A stretch of 64,000 nucleotides of DNA from Meandrina meandrites (lineage: Eukaryota; Cnidaria; Anthozoa; Scleractinia; Meandrinidae), in the NCBI GenBank assembly GCA_963693305.1, contig OY855912.1:31798277-31862276 (forward strand), given 5' to 3'. A program made the translations under genes and the position numbers. How positions within the stretch are numbered: the first letter of the stretch is position 1; every line of letters starts with the position of its first letter. The notes below the pieces were generated by a model. It ran no database searches. It was not told where the DNA came from and saw only the letters and a program-made list of their open reading frames with translations. Shown in pieces: positions 39,120 to 50,704 of the stretch.

Positions 39120-42100
39120 CTAGAAGACCTGTATCCGGTTGTTTCCACTATCGACCACCACAATGTTACCCTCTTTCGTGACAGCGATGCCACAGGGATT
39201 CTTAAAGCAGCCGTCATCTTCGCCAAACGTTCCAAACGCGCTCACGAACTCGCCATTAGAATTGAACACTTGTATTCTGTGGTTGTGGTAATCACACACC
39301 AGGATGTTGTCTTCGTCATCGCAGGCCACGCCCTCGGGGCCGTCAAACAAGCCGTTTTGTGATCCTGTGTATCAGAGAGACTAGTGGGTTAAGTTATTTA
39401 ATTCAGGACTGTCAGTTGCTGATAAAAGGGGGCCTCATTGTAGATGGGGGAACGGTTAAGAGATAGGAGAGCTACGAAGGAATGCTTTAGCTAATTATTT
39501 AGTAGTGGAGCTCTTTTGCATGTTAAAAAAATAAAGCTCTAATTACAATTTTGGTTTATTACAAAGGGGTCCTTGAAGGAGAGGTGCATCTAAGACATGT
39601 AATACTTGAAGTATGTATACCTTCGCTCTTACTATGATACTGCAGTGGTTGCTGCTAATATAAACTGAACGGGCACACTCTTATCCTAGTATAATATATC
39701 TACCTTCTTTTCCAAAGTCAGATAAGTATTTTCCTTCCATGTCAAACACCTGTACTCGATCATTTACACAGTCAGCAACAATGATCCTCCCCCTCTGGTT
39801 TACGCACACGTGATGCGGGTATATGAACTGCCCTTTAGAAAACCCCTGAGTTCCGAACTGTCGTACTGGCTCCCCGTTCATGTTGAATAATTGTACTCGG
39901 TGATTATCCTGCTCCGTCACTATCACCAGTTCCCCAGCGGTGCATGCTACGCCACACGGATGGTTCAAGAGGCCTGGTCGCTCAACTCCGTAGGCGCCAA
40001 ATTTCCTGATATATCGACCATCTTCGTTGAATACTTGTACTCGGTGATTGTTGGAATCTGCGACCATTATATGACCGTTAGCAGCACGAGCGACACCTTT
40101 AGGGTTCTTAAACTGACCCTTCTCTATTCCCTCTGAGCCAAATTTGAACATGAATGTCCCCTCAAAGTCGAAGACCTGGATTCGGTGGTTGTTGCAATCT
40201 GTTACTATAAGGTGGTTGTTTTCATCATCGATAGCGACCCCCCAGGGCATGCTGAATTCACCTATAAATTAGAGAAAACAAGCAGCAATCAGACTTGAGA
40301 AGAGGACTTATTAATAAGACAACTAGGTCAGAAGTAATGTGTGCAATAAACATTGAATCAGGGCATTAAAAGGAGGAAGACGGTTTATGGACGCGGGTTT
40401 CAGCAAATCCTTACGGTTTCTACAGCATTTCCCTTGGATTAGAAATCACACCATTTCCTACCTCCTCCAGACCCCTCGCAGCCAAAGCATGCCATGACTT
40501 TTCCAACCTTGCCAAAGTCCATTCTTCCAGTCACATTGACACTGAAGGGGCTTCCATTAATGTTGATGTTTCTCATGGTGATTTTAATCTGGTGGTTTCC
40601 CCGCACTATCGGCTGATATGATACGGTAAAGGTACCATCTTCGTTGTCAATTACGTACGCTATCAAACAATCGAAAAAATACTTAAAAATTAGACCATCG
40701 TGTTTTTGTTGATTATTTCGAGCTACAATACATACCAGGCTCATAGCAAAGCCAAAGAGTAAATGACAGAAACCATTTGAAAGTGAGAAAAGTGAGAAAT
40801 TAAGCTATACAAAAGACAAAAGTAAAACCTGGATTAAGAAGGTCAAGGAGAGCGGAGCTACTTACTCGGTACGGGATCTCCCTCGGGTGGCTCAATCTCA
40901 ACACTGATTGGTTCCCCTCTGCCGCTGTATATCTCGTTCATTCGATCTTTAGTTGTAACAAGAAACACAGCTTCCAAGGCAGCTTTAGCTCGATGAATTC
41001 CGACACCAGTGGCAAAACAATATGGCGGATAAGCGTGGTAAACCTTCACCTCGCCGATATGCTCAATGGCCTTTCTAAACTCATCTGGAGAGAACGAGTA
41101 GTCGATGAGATCATCCTCTAACGGCAAATACTCTAATTTGGTGTTGTTCAAGTCCTGCAATCTCTGCGTCATTTGCTTTTTTACAATCATGACTTCCGCT
41201 TCATTGCCGTGTCTGAGGAGACTTTCAGTAAAATCGATACTGCTGTTTAAATTGCCCAACATCATCTCAAGCTCATCTAGCTGGATTTCCAGTGTTTTAG
41301 ATTTCATTCGGTAAATGTTGTTAACTTGTGTAAGGATTTCTTCTTCTTGTTCTGCGATGACTTCTCTGCATCGTTTGCAGTTTTGCATCACTTGTTGCCG
41401 AACCTCTTCCAGTTTACAGTCGAGCTTCTGTTTCGTTTCAGCGACTTTTTCGATGGCTTCTTTTAATGGGCCGATTCTTTTTTTCGTGTTCATGACCAGA
41501 ACTCCAACCTGAAAAAAAAAATGAAAAATTAAACAACAACAGAAATAAAAAAAGACTGCCAACTTAAGAGCAAGATTTATTTCGATGAGAAAATAAACAA
41601 CAACAACGGGCAATAACAGCCTGATTGACCGTAGCATCAAAAAGTATATTACAGTTCTATACTCGCTATTCCTCGTCGAGAACGTTATTTACCGAGCTCA
41701 GAATTTACCATCTTCATCATTTACTACACATATGATGCTTTCAACATTGCTGATGCTAGCAGTATGCAGGACGCGTGTCACACAAGATATGAACCTAGTA
41801 AAATGGCCTACTTCACCATGCCAAGAGTCTCTCGTAGCTCAGTGGTTAGAGCGCCCAACCGGTATCTTGGAAGACATGGGTTTGATTCCCGTCGGGGACT
41901 CATTTTTTCCTTGTTTTTTCCTTTGTCCCACGCTCGCGGCAATGGTCATTTCATCTTTGTCATTTATTTATCGAGCTCAAAATTTACCATCTTCATTATT
42001 TACAACACTTATCCAGTTTCACCGAAATTAACAATAGAGCATACATTCAAGGCACCCCTTACTTGCTTATCAACTAACATTCTAAACTCAAAATATTTAT

Positions 42101-43124
42101 TCTCTTTGCTAGTTATATATTCTTCTTGCGACAATAGTTGGTGATACGCCAAAACAATCTACAGATGACGAGTTGTCATCTCTGTGCACAATAGTATATA
42201 TCTATTGCCATCGTTTCGTTTCTTGAACATAATGTTAACATTTTTCGAGAGGTTAACACAGCAGTGCGCAAGCTCTTTTGAGCTGCACTGCTAATTACTC
42301 TTTCTAACTGAATCGCTAGTCTGGTTTAGCGAAATTTTAGTATCGTTATTTGTAACGCTGCAGTTATCAACAACAGTTATGAACGACTGCTTTGGTGCCT
42401 GAATAAAGTTCTTTTATTTTATTATTTTTGTAATAATTCAAATTTCTCAACGGACTTTCAGCAGTTTTCTTCTAGATACATACTGTTAGTTATCTAGTAG
42501 GGACTTTCTTACCTCCGAGCGGTGTCTTTTATCCACGTCCTTCAGGTAACCATAATGATGTTCTCGATGATCGATAATCAGACATTCTCGGCAGACAGGT
42601 TCATCGCAGGTCTCACAGAAGTACTTCAACACATCACGCTCGTGTACAGTGCACATCAGAGGCCTGTGGAGCTTCTCTTGGACTTCCTTTTGTGCTTGTA
42701 AATCACCCAAGGCAATAACTTCATGTTCTTTGGTCATTCGTGTCCTGCGATGTGCTGCAACGCACTGCGAGCACAGGAACTCCATACATTCGATACATCG
42801 TGACGTCGCCCTGTTCTGCTCCTCGCAGTTTGTGCAAACAACGGGGTTTGAGTTGCTCTTCGCAACGGAGAGAAAGTCCAGCATGTTGTTGATGAAGAAG
42901 TTGGTCGACAGCGAACCGACGCCATCTTTGGGTACTGACACCTCGCATCGACATGTCGGACATATAATGGTATTTTCTCCGCTGTTTATTAGTCCTTGTA
43001 AACAGTGCTGGCAAAACGTGTGCAAGCAAGGAAGAACTTTAGGCGTCGTGTACGTTTCCAAACAAATTGGGCACTTAAGAAGATGCTCCGACAGTTTTTC
43101 GACCTCCACAGATGCCATATCCAA
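39120..43124 (-). CDS. TRIM-NHL protein 3 (RING, B-boxes, filamin, six NHL)
   Basis: Five exons: 43124-42513, 41508-40866, 40659-40462, 40261-39704, 39364-39120; 2256 nt, 751 aa (a second ATG three codons in is possible). RING: CPICLETY ... CLHTFCQHC ... CPTC. B-box 1: CTNCEEQNRATSRCIEC. B-box 2: CTVHERDVLKYFCETCDEPV with CRECLIIDHREHH. Coiled coil in exon 2 (res. ~210-330). Filamin domain crosses exons 2-3 (NEDGTFTVSYQPIVRGNH, SPFSVNVTG). Six NHL blades in exons 4-5, and the chain stops after the sixth. The same length and order as genes 1 and 2. Intron 1 contains a tRNA-like SINE. Closest in the window to the TRIM2/3/71 style; exact orthology undecided. Confidence 0.92.
41692..42010 (+). 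mobile_element. tRNA-derived SINE with flanking direct repeats
   Basis: A tRNA-like head at 41826-41900 has box A TAGCTCAGTGG (41835-41845) and box B GGTTTGATTCC (41879-41889, one off consensus). AGTCTCT and GGGGACT at its two ends can pair. The anticodon arm is degraded, so it is not a functional tRNA. A roughly 40 bp direct repeat CGAGCTCAGAATTTACCATC... lies on both sides (41692-41730 and 41971-42010). This is too long for a target duplication, and probably reflects two SINE 3' ends, the first truncated. It sits in intron 1 of TRIM-NHL gene 3. Confidence 0.65.
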
Positions 43125-43981
43125 AAGAAAACAAAAGGTATTTTAAACTACGTGCTACGGAATTACGCGGAACTTTCTTCCAGAGTTCAGCATTTTTTTA
43201 GTTCTTTCCTGGTCGCGTTTCTTTGGTACAGTGCGTGGATATTACACGGACTCGGTCAGGCGTAACGAACCACACGTTTACCAGTGCTACACCACAGAAC
43301 AATTTCATACGCCCTTGTCAAACAAGTTTTGCGCAGTAGATAAACCCGTAGAAGCAAAACAATTCAAAGACATTAAGTGTCCCGCTGCCACCTGCAACAG
43401 CACCTGTTTTATACTAATGGTCTGTCAACAATCGAATAATGCTCGGTACCAATCAATAATCTATCGGACTGGTGGTTGTCAGGAAGAGTTCTGATACTGA
43501 TCATGGCAACATTGTAACTCTGCCAGCAGAGTAAAGAGCAGGCTTTGCCTGTCTTAACTTGGTGTTGCAGAATCACCAATAATTCCAGCTCTTATTCGGT
43601 TCTGACTGAGAAGAAGTTATTTCTTCTCGTCTGCTGTATAAAATACTCAACCATTAGTGTTATTTTGTCAAGAATTACACATAATCTACGAAAGTCAAAA
43701 TTTGGTCCAAAATATTCAATTAACGAGACGCTTGCACACACTGGATTACTGATCAATGTTTATATGTATTTTATAATTAGATAGACGTTCACATAGACGC
43801 TTCTAAAGTCCCTTGTATTGAAAGCTAAGTAGAATAAGAACGATCCTTCTGCTATGTCTCAAAACATTATTACTGAAAATCCACCTGCTAAACTGGCAAC
43901 ATTCCAAATGCGCGCTGCATATTGAGTGAAAGGCCAAAATACACCTGAAGATTTTTTCCTAATTCGAAAGAATCGTCTGCC
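43125..43981. other. Intergenic between divergent TRIM-NHL 3 and receptor gene 1
   Basis: 857 bp with no recognisable gene, presumed promoters for both. No clear TATA box or repeat. Confidence 0.4.
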
Positions 43982-46900
43982 ATGGAAACTCAATTTGCGC
44001 GAACGCTAGCTCAAATGCTGCTCGTTTCCTTTATTATTAAAGGTAAGAATTGAGTCAATATATTTGAAGCTCGGTGCATCTTCAGGGTGCGCAAGGGTGA
44101 TAAATTTAGGATGGCAAACTGCTGTTGCGTCTTATGTATCCTTCTACGACTTGTTTAATCTCAAATGGATTTGCTAAACCTGTAAATTAATCTTAGCAAA
44201 TAAGTGTTGAAGGCACGCTGGAAAATTAGTCGTGTTATAAAGGGTTTGGTTAGGATGATAAATATTTTTCTGTCGCAAGAATGACGAGCAGTGAAAGAAA
44301 GCATTCATCGCCATTAATGCTCGTCATATATGCGGTGGGGCATAAATTTGGACAACGCTATGATACCCTTGAATTAAATGTTGTCTATAAAGAAGTAAAG
44401 TACTGTATATCCCATGCATGGTGTTGTACCTCACATTGTGTAAATAAGACCACCTCCTCCAAAAGGAAAATAATGTAGCGACAGTAGCCGTAACCTTAAT
44501 ACAGGTGAGTTATTTTGTTCGCCAGGTCTTCACGCCGCAAATAAAACTCACAATGAACGAGGACAACACCTCATGGAGGTCTTGCTTAACCCTGAAAAGT
44601 ACAACAGACGTGTTAGACCTGTGGTTAGGAGCAAGGAAGCTGTTGTCGTGAAGTTTGGGTTAGTTGTTAGAGAGATAGAAGATTTGGTAAGCAACGGATG
44701 CTTCATTCTCATTTCGTTCTTATGATTCTTAGTTCCAGCGGTTTTGTTCAGTACTACTGGTGTATACTCTATGTAGTAGCTCGTAAACCAACATCACTAA
44801 AACAGAGCTACTGAGAAGCTGGCCTAAATGACCTATTAGTTGACCAATAAAAACTCGAATACGAGAAATAATAATAAAGTGACCAGATTTTGAACTGGTG
44901 ACAAGCACTGGAAAACGGCATGTCAGAACTGGGAAACTCTTCCCTGACTTAAACTCACATTCCACTTGTGGCCTGTTTTGAGAATAAACCTAAAGTTATA
45001 TAAAACTAAAGTTAATAAACCTAATTATAAGGAACGTTTAAATAGAACGATTTTAAACCCTCGTCTATACCTGAACAGTTTGTTTTAAATTTGCTGAAAG
45101 AAAGTAAAGGTTAATTTCTTCGTCAAATTCAAACCATAATAATTTTGAACTATCACCAATTATCAGTATTTACGCTTGCAGGATGACAAGAATCAGTTAC
45201 TTATCACCAGGGCGGAAATCAGAGAGGTACTGAGACCATCACGTGAACATACGTCTTCAGTTATTTTAGTTTCAGTCTTATGTTATGTAAACTGGTCTCA
45301 GAATCGAATGAAACCTTACAATAACGCCTCTAAATAAATGGCAGACATACGATACCAGTACTAGAAGACTTAGACACCAGGAAGAGATTCTAATTAACGG
45401 ATATTTATTGTAAAACTATCACTTGGTTTCATAGCCCACCACGGGTGCTGGTCTCCACAGTTATATGAGCTATTTCCTAGTCAGTCTGGATGCTACCACT
45501 CAGTAAAATGTCCTGCCCTTATTCACAGTCAATAAGCACATCAGAAAGCTAGCCGTTATTATGAACTGATCATGAATTAAATATTATTTGTGTTTAGTAT
45601 TGGGTGGATCCCTCACTGAGATGGAATTCATCGGAATATAATGGAGTTAGATACATAAGCGTTGATCCAAAGATGATTTGGATACCTGACATTGTATTAT
45701 ATAACAAGTAAGTTACTTTAACAGTTAGTAGTTCAATCGTCTTCGTTAGTTTAAAACTATGTAGACAGAGAGGAGAGTGTTACTAAAGTAATGTACTGTC
45801 ATAATCGGCATGCCGGCAGCTCTTTGGCCAAATATAGTTTCATATAATGTGATCTTAATAAATACATTTTATAGATTAACCTCTTTTTATTCGCCCATTT
45901 TATTTTCCAGCGCTGGAGAAGGCTTTGGTAGCGGTATGACGCGAACAAAAGCTGTTATCACAAACGAGGGTTTGGTCAGCCTGAACGTGCCGACAATCAT
46001 TGAAAGTAGCTGTAAGATACGGGTGGATAACTATCCGTTTGACCAGCAGAACTGCGAGCTTAAATTCGGCTCCTGGACATACGATGCAGCTGGAATTCAA
46101 CTCACCTTAGAAGTAAATTTATAGTATTAATTGTTTAACAAACTATTTAATGTAACGTAAAGCGTACTTTTGAACAGTCGGGTCATCACCGTTCGTTGCC
46201 AAAGTTTTCTTTTTAAATAATAATAATAATAAATAAACATATTTATGCAGGATGACCATTTCCAGATTTCAGGTACAAAAACTGCTATCAATATGCATGT
46301 AAAAAATGAATCAATGAATAGTTAATAAAATAAAATATTCAAAAAATTAAAAATCTATATGAGAGATCTAAAACTAGACGTATAAAAAAGCAATAAAAGG
46401 ACTAGAACAAGATTCATAGACAATCATTAAAATTTTCGGCTCCTTTATAAAAAAACCCCGCTTTTTTAGTCGATTCTAATTTAACCCTATCAATAACTAA
46501 TTTGTTATTCTTCCTAATGTCATAATCATGAATATCATGTCTTTTAAGTTGAAAATATTTAGAGAAATAACTTGGGGCTCTTCCCTTGAGGCACTTTTCA
46601 ACCAATTTAACAATGTGATTTTCTCTTCTTCTTCTTGTAAGAGTGTCGCAACCAAGACTTGTAACCATCTATTCGGTAGACAAAGGGGTAGTATTCCAGA
46701 ACTTCTTCAGAAAGGACAGCGAAAACTCCGGGACTACGATAAAATTATAATATTTATTTTTGAAATTGTTTATTCCGACGCAGGTGGATTAATGGCTTTT
46801 ATTATAATTTCATTAGAGCCCGTCAGCAGACTTGACTGAGTACTCCCCCAGTGTAGAGTGGGAGCTACTGGGGGTCCCAGGGGAGTTCAATTCTGTTACC

Positions 46901-48642
46901 TACACTTGCTGTCCGTATCCTTATCATGACGTCACCTACAGAGTGCGGATTAAGAGGAGAGCGTTGTATTATGCCATGTATTTGATAATACCCTGTGCCA
47001 TGATATCTGTCCTTACTTTGCTGGTGTTCCTGTTACCTCCTGACTGCAACGAGAGAATGACAGTTGGTAAGACAATGTAATGCATTGCGTTATAAATTAG
47101 GGATTATATACCGTGCGTTCTCGTTCTCTACTAGGTATCTTTCATGAGGTTTTATAACACTGCTATGGCATCTTGTTGTCTCTTAGCTTTGTTTATGTGA
47201 AAGAAGAAGAAAATTATCGCAATGTGTTCATAAATATATTAACCTTATGAGAACACGAGAAGAGTGTGGTAGGACTGGCAGTTGTGTGAATCCTTGCCTG
47301 TGGTTCGACTTCAAGCCATACAAACATGAAAATGTTGAGGTCACTACCACTTTTACTGATGCTAAATTGCTTGCAAGTGAATAACGTCAAAATGATAACA
47401 CTTGCACTGTGGAATGCGATTACATCAGTATCACCTTTCCAGCATGCGCATCACGTTACGGCCGTATGGTGTACTGCTTATCATGTGCCATTACGTCAAA
47501 TCAATATAACATGGCTTGATTCATCTTGTTAACTGCTTATGTTTTTAGGTATGGCGATCCTTGTTGGCTTGAGTTTTTTCTTCCTTCTTGTGGCCGAAAA
47601 CATGCCAGCCACATCTGAAGCAGTTCCACTGGTAGGGATGTACTACACTGTGACGATGATCGAGGTGTCCTGTGCATTCTTTATGACGTGTTGGGTTCTA
47701 CGTTTCCACCATCAGAACCCCACACAAGGAGAGGTTCCTAAGTGGGTCAAGGTAAGCTCCCTGGATAGACCATTGTTTCAAGAGCATTTAATATAATTAA
47801 TATTTTTTATTTGATTTGCATGATAATTTTGTTTGTTCTCCCCCTATAACCTGCAGGTCTATCTTCTTGGTTATGGAGCAAAGCTGTTTCGATTTAATTT
47901 CGGAGACAGCAATCCTCACGGCGACACTTCACAAGATGGCGACGTGTCTTCGGCAGAAAGCATTACTGGTCAAAAACGTAAATTTTCTTTTTTCTGTATG
48001 ATTATTTATGTTCATAAATACTTAAAACCTGTGAATTAATTGAAGTAGAGTCCAAATAGCGGATGCTTTAAGAGAGTGTATACATATCCTGCACAATTCA
48101 CCAAGAGTGAAGTAAAGTATTGTTTAGGACATTAGTGAACACTGCAACAGAAGTTCATCACAACTTTTCAGGTTTTTTAAAGTATCAAAAAAGTATACAG
48201 TCTAACGTGTTCTTTATACTAACACAACAAATGGTGTTGCCTGTTTAGCGAATCAAAACCATGATTTTGCTTACGCATATTCAGTATTTGCGCATGTTCA
48301 GCAGTAGCATCTTTTGCAATCTTTTAACTTTGGGACGTATTTTGCCAGGCTTATCTTTCAGTAATAATTTACTTTACAGTGAATGACAAACAAAGCCTGG
48401 TAGCCAAGGACACAAGCAGTAATACCCATTCAAAAACCAGCAATAACCGTGGTCACGTGACAGGGGACAAGAAAAGCGCCAACAGGATATTGGCTGATAA
48501 CGTTCGACAGCAAATGATCATGGAAGCGAGGCAGGACGAGTGGAGAAAGGCTGCCCTAGTGCTGAACCATTTATGTATCTGGGTGTTTCTTTTTGCTGTT
48601 ATCGTATCATTCATGGCCATATTTTTTCAAGCCCCTTTGTAA
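43982..48642 (+). CDS. Nicotinic-receptor-like Cys-loop subunit 1 (alpha-type Cys pair)
   Basis: Nine exons: 43982-44042, 44526-44686, 45182-45226, 45598-45707, 45911-46112, 46817-47066, 47549-47751, 47857-47977, 48380-48642; 1416 nt, 471 aa. Signal peptide res. 1-21. Cys loop C160-x13-C174 (CKIRVDNYPFDQQNC). Loop A WIPDIVLYNN, loop B W181-T-Y, and loop C YTCCPYPY with vicinal C224-C225, the mark of an alpha-type subunit. Four membrane segments; M2 reads NERMTVGMAILVGLSFFFLL, with Glu at -1' as in cation channels. M4 is at the C-terminus. Odd points: the loop D tryptophan (W55 in alpha7) is Glu86, and the 9' gate residue is Val instead of Leu. Family knowledge: pentameric ligand-gated cation channel in the plasma membrane. 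Ligand is not certain. Confidence 0.92.
46390..46740 (-). mobile_element. Decayed LINE 3' end in receptor gene 1 intron
   Basis: On the minus strand 46668-46414 encodes RRRENHIVKLVEKCLKGRAP, SYFSKYFQLKRHDIHDYDIR and FFYKGAENFNDCL. This is the pattern of the C-terminal region of CR1/L2-like reverse transcriptases (cysteine-free basic stretch, then G-A-x-x-x-N). Upstream frames are broken by stops. Lies in the intron between exons 5 and 6, antisense to the host gene. Confidence 0.65.
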
Positions 48643-50016
48643 AACTTTAAAGCCACAGGCTATATACTGTATTGGTCACTATAAAAACGAAAAGGCCTTG
48701 GAAACGGATTGAAGTTTAATTGAAAGCTGATCCATTAAAAAACTGCTGTCTTAAGCAACAAGAAACATTTATTTACAAGTTTATAGGCTTCGTTTCGGAA
48801 AATGTACACGCTTTCCAGGTAACTAACTATACATATAAAATCTCTTACTTTTCTGATATTTGGAGACTTTCCCATATGAACAAAGCACTTCCAAATTGGT
48901 ATGGTTGCCACATTTGAGATGTTTTATTATGGCTTGTTATTCACCAGTACCAACTAAACTCAGGCCTGTTAACTGTAATACAAACAGTTCCAGTACTGTT
49001 ATCGATTTATTTTCCCCAACTGGGAAATAGGGCCCAACATTTTATCTGCAAAGGGCACGATATTTAACAGTTATTCCACGAGCGCGCGTTGGATATGAGA
49101 TGGTAGATAGCCACCGAGGCGCGTAGCACCGAGTTGGCTATAAATATCTCATATCCAGCAATGCAAGCGCGAGTGGAATAACTGTTCTTAAAACACACAA
49201 AGGACTGAAATATATGAGTTCCCCGGCTGATCTCGCTGACGCGTAGACCTATCACATTTGTAGTCCATGTTATATGAGCTCAAAAACTATGGCCTGCAAG
49301 CCAATCAAAACTCAGGAATTGCAATTTATCATGGCTAGTTTTTTAATACAATGTAATACTAATAGACAAAGCTTGGATAATGTTTTTTGTTATGTTACAT
49401 AGGATATTCATACAGTGCGGCATTAAGTCCGACTCGATGCACCTGGCATATTCTATACTGATCATAAATTCCTATGTTAGCACTGTTAGCCGTGAATAGA
49501 AGTCCATCACTCGCTGTGTTTTCCATGTACGTAAACGTCTTACTAATAACTTTCCACTTTTCCATTCATAGCAAAGTGCATCGTTGAGTACTAGTAGGCT
49601 TGCATCTCGTTTCTAGTGGCATTTTCCAGCTAACAACCCCTGTTACATGTGACATAATATACTCTCGCTATATTTAACTAATTCACGCTTCAGCCGTGGC
49701 ATGTGCTGCCCGTGTGTAAGGGAGCACTGCGGTGCCAGTGACTCAGCTCGCCTCGGCCAGTAGCAGGAACTTTCAACTAGACCAAGAATTGTTCACGTAC
49801 TGTAATACTTCTAATGCGATTATTTGTTAATATATTATTTTACAAAATGGGAAAATAATAAAAAATCAAAGGTGTTCTTATTAAAACTTGATATTGCTCT
49901 CTCTCCTACTCAGAAACGGCAATGAAATAGCATTTTATTAATGTCCAACCCACGAACGTTTTAGATCTAGAGAAATACTTCCCGTTATGGAGCTCTAATG
50001 CTGCAGATTGTCAATT
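48643..50016. other. Intergenic, tail-to-tail (receptor 1 / acidic matrix gene)
   Basis: No gene seen. Contains the MITE at 49066-49186. AATAAA on the minus strand at 49934-49939 lies about 80 bp past the acidic-protein stop codon and is a likely polyadenylation signal for it. Confidence 0.5.
49066..49186. mobile_element. MITE with AACAGTTATTCCAC ends
   Basis: 121 bp near-palindrome. Left arm AACAGTTATTCCACGAGCGC; the right arm is its reverse complement with small mismatches, then GGATATGAGA pairs with TCTCATATCC further in. Central loop about 35 bp holds AGCCACCGAGGCGCG. Shares the TTATTCCAC core with the element at 28569-28710. Confidence 0.7.
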
Positions 50017-50668
50017 TTAGTGAAGTGCAAACATAGCAGCAAGTTGGACCAACAGAGCCAAGCCAGCATTGACCTGTGCCCAGGACGCAGCGCTTTTAAC
50101 TTTACCAACGTTGACACTTGGATCAACCATGACATTTTGGTTGAATTTGGGAATGCGGAAAACAAACTTCTTGTCGCCCTCCTCGATCTCGAATTTCGGA
50201 AAACCCAGCGGCATTGCAGTGTATTTATCGTCATCGGTAATGACCTAGAATGTAAGAGGAGAGAGGAAGTGAAATTGACGTTAAAATTGGTAAAAAGGAC
50301 ATTAAATGAATCCAGTTCTTACTGACTTTAAAATGCAAAACCTTGAGTTGAATCAATTTTAGTTAAAGACTTTTGCCCAAACTGTAGTGTATCGATGCAT
50401 CCGATTATTACATTTTCATGGGGAAAATATCTACAAGTCACACTGTTGCAATCGGGCATTTTCAACAAAAAATTACCACTATATAGAATCAGTATTACCT
50501 ATTTTTCTCAAACCCTTTTACGCGGGTTTAAACTAGCGCCGGCATTACGAAAACCAAAGAGCGCGCGACAAATGAACTCTAACTAAAAAGAGACATTTCG
50601 CGCTTTTTGTTAGCTCCCTTAGTTTGTCAATCAGAGTACGAATTTCATCAAACTATTGTCAAACTATA

Positions 50669-50704
<36 letters not shown>

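Noticed and set aside
41826..41900. Functional tRNA gene
   Set aside because: The D arm and box A/B are present but the anticodon arm does not fold and box B has a mismatch; SINE head preferred.
42649..43146. 165-codon plus-strand open frame
   Set aside because: Antisense shadow of exon 1 of TRIM-NHL gene 3.
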